Part shown: piece after piece, positions 56,601 to 64,000 of the stretch | Numbering within the stretch: the first letter of the stretch is position 1 | How the letters are laid out: each line of letters opens with the position of its first letter | Assembly (NCBI GenBank): GCA_035578905.1 | Contig: JAQJVL010000576.1 | Coordinates: 372,001 to 436,000 of the forward strand | Direction of reading: 5' to 3' | Source of the DNA: Stictocephala bisonia | Lineage: Eukaryota > Arthropoda > Insecta > Hemiptera > Membracidae | Length of the DNA: 64,000 nt | Made by a program: the position numbers and the translations under genes | Notes under the pieces: generated by a model | Seen by the model: only the letters and a program-made list of their open reading frames with translations | Database searches by the model: none | Told to the model about the DNA's origin: nothing

Positions 56601-57450
56601 CCAGATGTTTGACCGGATAGGAATTGATATACTTGGACCATTTACTAGAACTAGCCGCGGAAAGTTGTACATTATAGTTGCAATGGACTACGCTACTAAG
56701 TGGGCGGAAGCCGAGGCAGTACGAAATGCCACAGCCGAAGAGGTGGCTAAATTCCTGATTAACCGAATCATTTGTAAATTTGGATGTATCAGAGAAATTC
56801 ACAGTGACAGGGGTACTAATTTCAAATCCACACTTATTACCGAATTAATGCAGGGCCTTGGAGTACAAACTTCGTATACCACAGCATATCACCCTCAATG
56901 CAATGGACTGGTGGAACACTTCAATGGCACTCTAGCCCAGATGTTGTCCCATTACGTGAGCACCAATCAAAAGGATTGGGATATGTATGTGAACCTTACG
57001 TGTTTCAGCTATAACACGTCTAGGCACGAAACCACTAGGCACACGCCATTTTATCTTTTGTATGGAAGAGAAGCCCGTCTACCTAGCGAGACGTCGTTGA
57101 ACCAAACCCCAAGTGAAGAGACAGTGGAGCACCTTTTAAAGAGAGTCCAACAGTGTCGAAAGGACGTGAGTAACATCATTGAGAAGGCGCAAAAGAAACA
57201 GAAGGACTATTATGACCGGAAGCACCGCCATGTTGCGTATGAAGAGGGAGAAGAAGTCATGGTCTGGACACCTATTCGAAAGAAAGGTAAATCTACGAAA
57301 CTGCTTCACAGGTGGCAGGGGCCATACACAGTGCATAGAAGGTTGTCAGACGTGAACTATGAGGTTAAGATCATCCCGACTAGCAACCGCATGGCCTACT
57401 ATGACACAGTTCATGTTGGAAGATTAAAGAAGTTTTATGCCAGAAACTGA
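53636..57450 (+). pseudogene. Gypsy pol: protease, RT, RNase H, integrase (two frameshifts)
   Basis: Aspartic protease: IVIDTGACVSCID. Reverse transcriptase: SSPVVLVKKKNGEWRFCVDY, ATLDLTAGFWQL, FGLKTSPAAFQ, LLYLDDILVMA. RNase H: VELHTDASDVGVGAV, then a frameshift near 55,850 and VVDHHALCWL. A second frameshift near 56,250 returns to the first frame. Integrase: an HHCC finger (GGHLG...CNDCQTRK), catalytic residues in IGIDILGP, IHSDRGTNF and NGLVEHFNG, and a GPY/F module (RWQGPYTVHRRL). The order PR-RT-RH-IN is Ty3/Gypsy. Domains are well preserved, so the copy is fairly recent but not functional. Confidence 0.94.
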
Positions 57451-57997
57451 AGTTATTTAAAATTAGTATGTGTGGGTATATAATGTCAAAATAAAGTGTT
57501 GAAAAAAAAGACATTATAAAGTATTATTTGTGTAGGTTAGTTTATTTTTGTATTTATTCAGTTCATTTATTCAGTTTTGTTGGGTATTCAGGCAGTCATT
57601 TTTATTCGGTTGTGTTCAGCTGAGTCAGTAGGGACAGTGACCAGCTAGCTGACTTTGCAAATTAGAATTGTTCGGGACACTCGGTCGAAGTGGTGCTTAT
57701 GTGTGGTGTATTTCACCTTGGACACAGTTCTATAGTGTACACACAGCTACGGACTTCCTAAATTTGTAAGACATATGTACTTTATTCTACATAAAAATAT
57801 ATTTTAAGTATCTCATATATGTATTTATGTTTTGTTAATTGTGCTTGAATACATATCTAGAGTAAACTTATTCATATAATAATAGTTATCTTATCATAAT
57901 AAGTACTGTTAACAAACTGTTTATGAACATTGCAAGGGTTATATTAGTTGTTGACTAACTTGTGTTGTGGACTATTCTGTTGTGATAATTATTAGGA
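57451..57997. other. Gypsy pol-env spacer
   Basis: Non-coding region of about 550 bp between the integrase stop and the envelope ATG; AT-rich with no recognised motif. Confidence 0.5.
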
Positions 57998-58618
57998 ATG
58001 ATGATTATAAAGGGCTCGGATTTATACAGCTATATGAGGGTTATATGGTTAATATGGTTAAATGTTATTATGTTTTCTATGTTTGTATGTGCTAATACAG
58101 AGAAGTCCCAGACAAGAGAGGGTACAGTGCCTATATCCGTAGTCTCAGGTGTGTATTGGAAAGAGGTTTATGGTGCTGAGATGTATGAGGCATCAATTCC
58201 TTTAGTTTATAAAACTGTCTGGCCAGGAGTTGATAAAGCATATTTTAGTCGTAGTAAAGGTGAAGGGTTTTGTAATTCTACTATGAATAAACCAGAATGT
58301 ACTTTGTATTCTTGGATAGAAAACGTGTCTAAAGAGACTGGAGTCCGTATCTCGTGGTTGAACCAGAGTCTGGCTGACGTAGCAGAAACATTGTTACCTG
58401 TTACAGAGAGACAAGATAAACGTAGCCTGAAGTTTATTGGTAACTTCGCCCATTGGTGTTGTGGAGTTGTCACTGGGAGACAGCTGAGACCGTTGTACGC
58501 TAACCAAGAGAAGATGAGCGATTATGAGCAGCAGTTGCAGGAGGAGTTACATGAAGCTTATTCTGAACTTGATAATTTAACAATTAATATGAATTCTTTT
58601 ATTCCTGTCCACTGCTAA
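57998..58618 (+). pseudogene. Gypsy envelope-like ORF, 3' truncated
   Basis: A 206-codon ORF follows pol on the same strand. Residues about 13-31 form a hydrophobic signal-peptide-like stretch. N-glycosylation sequons lie near residues 93, 109 and 122. RQDKR at about 138-142 is a furin-like site, followed by a SLKFIGNF fusion-peptide-like start and a helical, glutamate-rich stretch. This is the layout of baculovirus-F-like envelopes of insect errantiviruses. The ORF breaks off where the sequence switches at TTTATTCC to the LINE fragment of the 2.08-kb unit; its last residues come from that sequence. No transmembrane anchor and no 3' LTR remain. Family assignment is by layout, not by alignment. 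Confidence 0.7.
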
Positions 58619-59736
58619 AGTTTTCATACTGAGAGGATATAGAAAGGAGTACATGCCAGGATGGAATAAGGAATTTGAGGATCTTTATAAAGAGTTTAAT
58701 GAGACCAGATCTGACTTCTTGCAGCACTCTCGACAGCGCTAGGAAAGAGAAATAGGTCAGGTGTAAACTATCTGGAAAAATATTCATTTTAAAAATCGAT
58801 TGTTTGATTGATATTAAAGTAATAAAGAATGAAACAGGCTTCTTTAACATAAATCAGTTAACACTGAAACACATAAAAAAAACAACATTATTGATTATAG
58901 CCAATAGCCGTGGTGAACTATCACTATATGTGCTTGAAAAAGAGATGTAAGAAATTATTAGGTTATATAAATCATGGTACAAAATATAGATATGAAAAAT
59001 ATTTTTTTTCATATCTCGAGTCAAATATTAATTTTTGATACATAGGCGTATGCTTTGAATGTTATTAGAAATGAAATAACATAAAAAAGTTCAGACTCGT
59101 GTCATATGCAATGACACTATGAGCCAACCAAGTTTTGATGTATCTTTTTGATTTTAAGTTGTTATTATTTTGTCTTGTCAGCACACTAGTGTATTTTATA
59201 AAAAATGCAGTGAGTGTATACTGTGCAGCAAATGTTTTTTTCTAAGTTGAACAAAAAATGTCATTATGGTATAAAAACTGAATATCACTAATTGACATAT
59301 GATGATTTATATTACCTAATTTTCTATTACCAGTGTTATATTGTTGCAGTGAATTTACTGTCATAGTAATAAATATGAAATGGCAATTTCACGCTAAGAT
59401 ATTACTCAGTCGTAAACCGTAGTATACTCAATTTCATATTGAGAATGCAGTACGGTAAGCCCATAAGCAATGTTAATCAAATGGGAGTTTTGAGGTACAG
59501 CACTGTATAAAAACGTTGGCTCGCTGATAAAAAGTAATCATAAAATCTAATTTTCGCATGGAAGTGGTTGGGGTTAAAGGTATACAAGATTATTAAAGGT
59601 ATAAAAAAAGTTAATAACTTTAAAAAAAATTACCATATGCTTTAAAAACTAGTCCTTGAAGATTAAGTTTTGAGAGGCCACAATTCAGTTACACTGCATT
59701 TTAAATTAATAAATATTTATTTATTTTTTATTTATT
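58597..59736 (+). repeat. Partial third copy (D) of the 2.08-kb unit
   Basis: From TTTATTCCTGTCCACTGCTA onward the sequence matches unit A from about 47,418 and unit B from about 49,502 to their ends, so it holds the last about 1.14 kb of the unit, including the LINE linker fragment (to about 58,860). It is closer to B in several variants and to A in others. Confidence 0.95.
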
Positions 59737-60000
59737 CATAAGACGCCGATCGTCAAGATATGGGCGAATATGGATTTCGAATGAGTGTAGATGAGCGAAT
59801 GTAGTCATTGTTACAAACTAAGGCTGACTATTCCTTAGAAAGTGTCATTAATTAATAGCCCAATGACAAATGAACAGCCGGTGGTTATCAGCTGATCCTT
59901 CTCAAAATGTGTTATGACTCTGATTGGGATCGAACTGAGAACCTTTAGCTTATGAAGCTGGGATTGAACCAACTACGCTACCGACCAATACAGGTTGAAC
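59737..60000 (-). mobile_element. tRNA-derived SINE, copy 2
   Basis: Near-identical to 50,643-50,905, with A box at 59,969-59,980 and B box at 59,926-59,936 on the minus strand. It lacks one TGATGAGTG unit present in copy 1. The flank up to 60,141 also matches, so this is part of the duplicated block rather than an independent insertion. Confidence 0.8.
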
Positions 60001-60147
60001 ATTTTGAAATTTTGTGTAAACTTTTTACATCAGTAGTGAATGCTTACTGTGTTAGTATGAATTGATTATATAATAAAACTAATTTGTAATAATATAAAAG
60101 AAGTAAAATTTAGTTCATTAATTGAGAAAAGACATGGAAATTTTTTG

Positions 60148-60647
60148 NNNNNNNNNNNNNNNNNNNNNNNNNNNNNNNNNNNNNNNNNNNNNNNNNNNNN
60201 NNNNNNNNNNNNNNNNNNNNNNNNNNNNNNNNNNNNNNNNNNNNNNNNNNNNNNNNNNNNNNNNNNNNNNNNNNNNNNNNNNNNNNNNNNNNNNNNNNNN
60301 NNNNNNNNNNNNNNNNNNNNNNNNNNNNNNNNNNNNNNNNNNNNNNNNNNNNNNNNNNNNNNNNNNNNNNNNNNNNNNNNNNNNNNNNNNNNNNNNNNNN
60401 NNNNNNNNNNNNNNNNNNNNNNNNNNNNNNNNNNNNNNNNNNNNNNNNNNNNNNNNNNNNNNNNNNNNNNNNNNNNNNNNNNNNNNNNNNNNNNNNNNNN
60501 NNNNNNNNNNNNNNNNNNNNNNNNNNNNNNNNNNNNNNNNNNNNNNNNNNNNNNNNNNNNNNNNNNNNNNNNNNNNNNNNNNNNNNNNNNNNNNNNNNNN
60601 NNNNNNNNNNNNNNNNNNNNNNNNNNNNNNNNNNNNNNNNNNNNNNN
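60148..60647. other. Assembly gap, 500 N
   Basis: Exactly 500 unknown bases, a conventional fixed-size gap of unknown true length. Sequence on the two sides need not be adjacent in the genome. Confidence 0.99.
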
Positions 60648-61066
60648 TATAAGCTTATCATATCTTTTTTATTATTTGTTTAACCCTTTTAAAACCAACT
60701 TCCAATACGTTGGAAGTCATAGATTTATTGAAAGTTACACAATAATTTCTTTTATTTTTGCCTTATAGCATATTAGCTAACCTGGCCACAATTTGCTGTA
60801 GCTTAGTTTCATATTTACTATTATAATGAAGAATATTATATGTGAACAAAGAACAAAAACTTAATTTTTAGCTATTGACATGTTAGTACTATTGATGGGT
60901 TAATCTTTGCAGTTCAGGGGCAAATCATGAATTGATGATGTAAATTACAACTTCAATATTGGCCAGCAAACAAACAGGATGAGAACTATACAGTCTTTAG
61001 CTGATTTGGTCTAATAATTGAAATGTTTTCTATAGTAATATTTTCTCTCAGACAAATTATTGATAC

Positions 61067-61199
61067 CTGCTGTTTTTGATAAGCCATGCGAGTAGTCTGC
61101 AAGCCTCGCCTTGGACTCCGGGATGGTCTTCCGTGGTACACCATTGAACTAGGCGTTGTACTAAATCAGCATTTAATCCTACACTCACTGCAGCAGCCT
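61067..61199 (-). CDS. vimar: vimar/RAP1GDS1-like C-terminal exon, out of place
   Basis: A 133-bp minus-strand exon starts after TTTATTCAG and ends at AGCAG|GTATCA. It reads AAAVSVGLNADLVQRLVQWC followed by TTEDHPGVQGEACRLLAWLI and KNS. This matches the late armadillo segment of RAP1GDS1 (...VERLVEWCEAKDHAGVMGESNRLLSALIRHSKS). In the protein it follows the 590-736 exon by roughly 150 residues, yet here it lies 41 kb upstream of the gene's ATG on the same strand. It is either a misplaced scaffold piece, a rearrangement, or part of a second gene copy. Confidence 0.85.
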
Positions 61200-61313
61200 C
61201 TGAATAAAACAAATCCATCTTACTTCCTATCAACTTATTTCATCATTAATTTATGAAAGGTTACAACCTATATATAGTTTTTTAATTAGCATAATACGTG
61301 TTGGTATATATAC

Positions 61314-61556
61314 AGTACAAGTAAACGTCACACAACACAAATTTATTACAATATAAGCACAAAATGCACATATATATTACAATACAAGTACAAAATGCAC
61401 AAATATTATGAATCCCTCTGGTCTGAGGAAGGTGAGCGTGGTTCACCGAAATCGATCACCATAATATTTGTGCATTTTGTACTTGTATTGTAATATATTT
61501 GTGCATTTTGTGCTTATATTGTAATAAATTTGTGTTATGTGACGTTTACTTGTACT
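61314..61556. repeat. Long hairpin (MITE-like), about 243 bp
   Basis: Left arm AGTACAAGTAAACGTCACAC ... CAAAATGCACAAATATTATG is the inverse of right arm CATAATATTTGTGCATTTTG ... GACGTTTACTTGTACT, about 95 bp each with few mismatches. The loop contains TCACCGAAATCGATCACC. Within each arm ATTTGTGCATTTTGTNCTT occurs twice. Related fragments lie near 868-975 and 12,118-12,161. Confidence 0.88.
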
Positions 61557-61699
61557 GAATCTATATATCTAACATACCTAAACGGATAGTCAGCTAATCA
61601 AAGTCAGTCTGCTATCCTTCTGACAAAAATGTGCTTTACAAGCTGAATGAAATTAAAAAGAGCCAACTGGCACCCCTAAGTCATGGAGGAAGAGTTAAG

Positions 61700-62410
61700 A
61701 CAAGGCAATTTCCGCTATACCAGCAGGGAAAGCAGCCGGTCTTAAAAGTATCTTTCGGAATTTCTGATGCATGCTGGTAGCAAAGTGAAACAATGGATTC
61801 AAACAGTCTACAATAAAATACTAGCTACAGGTATTAATGCCAAAAGCATTTAAGCATTCAAAAATAGTAGCTGTTCTGAATCCTAGCAAGGACCCTGAAC
61901 GAGTAGAAAGTTATCTCCCTATATATCATCTTAGTGTTTGTTATAAGTTGCTGGAAAGACTGTTATACAATAGAATATGACCCATTCTTGATTCTAATGT
62001 TCCAGTTAAGCAGGCTGGTTTTTGCCAAAGTTGTAGCGACTATATCCTGGCTCTAACATCATTAATCAAGAATGGGTTCGAAAACAAGTTAAAAACATCT
62101 GCAGTTTTTATTGATCTCACAGCGGCTTATGACACAGTATGGAGCAAAGGTTTGTTATTATATTCTATAGCCTCCTCCCCTGTCCCTTTCTTTTGCGAAT
62201 TCTGGAGTTAATACTTAGTGCCAGGTTAATAAAAGTTCATCTCGGTCGTGAAAAAAGCTCTTTTAGACAGCTGAAGGATGGTAGCCACAGGGGATGGGTA
62301 TTTGGTCTAATTTTATTCAACTTCTAATTTTATTACCGCTGACATCCCAATCACTAAGTCTAAAAAAATTATATATGCAGACAATATATAAATATTCTGC
62401 ATATATAAAT
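61700..62410 (+). mobile_element. LINE reverse-transcriptase fragment
   Basis: The plus strand reads FKHSKIVAVLNPSKDPERVE, LPIYHLSVCYKLLERLLYNR, QAGFCQSCSDYILALTSLIK, KTSAVFIDLTAAYDTVWSKG and, after breaks, a degenerate IYADN box. This is RT fingers and palm of the same insect LINE group as 43.8-45.3 kb. Stops and frameshifts are present and no endonuclease precedes it. Confidence 0.8.
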
Positions 62411-62825
62411 TTTTATACATGCAGACAATAAATTTTTATAAACTGTTCTACTAAAATCAGTTGTTAGGGGATGGTGTTTAATGTTGTAGTGTTATTTTTA
62501 ATGTTTAAAAGGTTTTATTTAAAGTCATTCAATTTAAATTTTTGTATAGAGCCTCAGCTACTACTTTAGATCTCTAACAGGTTGTAAATATCATTTTATA
62601 TAAAGAAATAATTTTAATAAATGGAAAAATAAGTTACTCACTTTTTTTAGTCCCAAGAAGCACATAGGGTTTTCATTATCAGTTTTGTTTTTTATTCAAT
62701 TAAAATAAATAATAATAACACACCAATATCACAACCAAAGAACTTTTAGATCTAATATTAAAAGATTATTGTATAAATATTAACAAGAAACAAAAGTTTG
62801 GATTATTGAAGACAGGAACTCTGAA
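62411..62825. other. No recognisable feature
   Basis: AT-rich sequence between the LINE fragment and the 126-bp tandem repeat; no gene or repeat is supported. Confidence 0.5.
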
Positions 62826-63203
62826 TTGAGTGTATTGAATACTGTGGTTTCTTCCTGTTGAAGATTGTCCCCACCTCCACCCACACAACTGTCTTCATAT
62901 GTCAATCACTTTATAAGTAAACAACTAACAACTGCTTGGCTAATAATATAATTGAGTGTATTGAATACTGTGGTTTCTTCCTGTTGAAGATTGTCCCCAC
63001 CTCCACCCACACAACTGTCTTCATATGTCAATCACTTTATAAGTAAACAACTAACAACTGCTTGGCTAATAATATAATTGAGTGTATTGAATACTGTGGT
63101 TTCTTCCTGTTGAAGATTGTCCCCACCTCCACCCACACAACTGTCTTCATATGTCAATCACTTTAAGTAAACAACTAACAACTGCTTGGCTAATAATATA
63201 ATC
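62826..63203. repeat. 126-bp tandem repeat, three copies
   Basis: TTGAGTGTATTGAATACTGT ... CTTGGCTAATAATATAA is repeated at 62,826, 62,952 and 63,078. The copies are almost identical; the third lacks TATA-type bases (CACTTTAAGTAAAC against CACTTTATAAGTAAAC). The near-identity indicates recent duplication. Confidence 0.97.
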
Positions 63204-63359
63204 AACTGCTGATTTTGACAACTGGTTTTTCCTGAGATACTTATAAAGTTGAATTTATTTTAAAACATTGACACTGGTGAATTACGGTACCTAAGTTATT
63301 CATTTTATTGCACCATTTATTATTGCAGGAGAGTGGTTAATGGGAAATATTTTTTTAAA

Positions 63360-64000
63360 ATGACTGCACAAAAAGCAGTTAAGGAAAATAGTTTTAAAAT
63401 AAGCCCTTTTATTAAAACGAGGGCACAAGCCAATAAGAATATATCACAAATAAATCATTTCAAAAATATAAGTCTCCTACACAAGAAAACCCCATAAACA
63501 GAAATTTATCCAAGGGCATGGAAAATCGTAGTATCAAAACATCTGAAATTAAAAATAGTAACAATATTAAAATATCTAAGAATATAACAAACCTTAAGTC
63601 ACCAACTTGTAAGGTCAACATGAAAGAAATAAATGATTTAAAAAAAGAGCTTAATATTTGTAAGGATAAGCTTCAAATTCTAGGAGAAACTTGGATAACT
63701 GACAGTGTTATAACTAAATATTTTGAGGTATTAATGGTAAAACTTGTAGGATCCTCAGGACATTGTATTTTAATTGACCCTGCTGTAGCTCAAGGATTGA
63801 AGATTTTAAATAACATTGACATATTTCTGGATCCCTCACCTATTCATAACAAAGAAATAATAATAATTCCTATCAATGATTACCAAGACACTTTAACAAA
63901 AGAGTCAGAAATATCAAAACAAATTGTTGCGGAAGGAAATGATTGCCGAGGAAGTCACTGGAGCTTGTTGATACTTCACAAAACAAAACAAAACTTTTAC
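63360..64000 (+). mobile_element. LINE ORF1-like region with Ulp1-like domain (cut by window end)
   Basis: After a lysine/asparagine-rich stretch with frame changes (63,360-63,620), one frame is open from 63,620 to the window end. It reads MKEINDLKKELNICKDKLQI, ETWITDSVITKYFEVL, EIIIIPINDYQDT and then GSHWSLLILHKTKQNFY. The W-x-x-D-x-x-I-x-x-YF and GSHWSLL motifs are those of Ulp1/C48 proteases. It parallels 24.6-24.9 kb (WLDDSILEQYF; GSNWSLLFLD) and keeps the His lost there. The Asp and Cys blocks would lie beyond the window. Confidence 0.65.

Noticed and set aside
60110..60768. ORFs across the N block
   Set aside because: They consist of unknown bases.

Overview
The window is AT-rich nuclear DNA of an insect, most plausibly a hemipteran with a large, transposon-laden genome. 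Three things support this: spliced armadillo-repeat and BTB/zinc-finger genes, insect-type mariner, piggyBac, errantivirus-like Gypsy and non-LTR elements, and an endogenous densovirus. The species cannot be fixed from sequence alone. Only two host genes are supported; almost everything else is repeats.

Left third (1-23.8 kb): the minus strand carries six coding exons of a RAP1GDS1/vimar-type armadillo protein, from the ATG exon at 19.65 kb down to 590; the gene continues off the left edge. One of its exon/intron junctions has been amplified into 22 perfect-period 71-bp units (about 1.9-3.47 kb), each carrying a copy of the splice donor. The introns hold an endogenous densovirus capsid relic (4.8-7.1 kb) with an internal array of ten 31-bp repeats, a Tc1-like relic with long inverted repeats, and a nest of mariner inside a Tigger-like element with a 250-bp duplicated segment inside the mariner.

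Middle (23.9-39.3 kb): a decayed CR1/Jockey-like LINE whose ORF1 combines a coiled coil, a Ulp1/C48-like protease domain that has lost its catalytic residues, and an SGNH esterase. Its ORF2 is split by a nearly intact piggyBac element with clean TTAA duplications and palindromic subterminal repeats. Two further LINE 3' fragments follow, then a transposon of uncertain superfamily that encodes a large DDE-like protein and carries GTAACACCCGTTAC motifs at both ends.

39.8-45.3 kb: a plus-strand BTB-domain exon and a C2H2 exon of one transcription-factor gene, with LINE relics in and after its intron.

Right third (45.5-64 kb): an internally deleted mariner; two 2.08-kb tandem units made of SINE, LINE and unclassified sequence; a Gypsy-class element with 5' LTR, primer-binding site, gag, pol and a truncated envelope, fused by microhomology to another copy of the 2.08-kb unit; and a 500-N scaffold gap. 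Just beyond the gap lies a C-terminal vimar exon upstream of the gene's own start codon. That placement points to a misjoin, a rearrangement or a second gene copy. The window ends inside another LINE ORF1 whose Ulp1-like domain keeps the His-Trp motif lost from the first copy.
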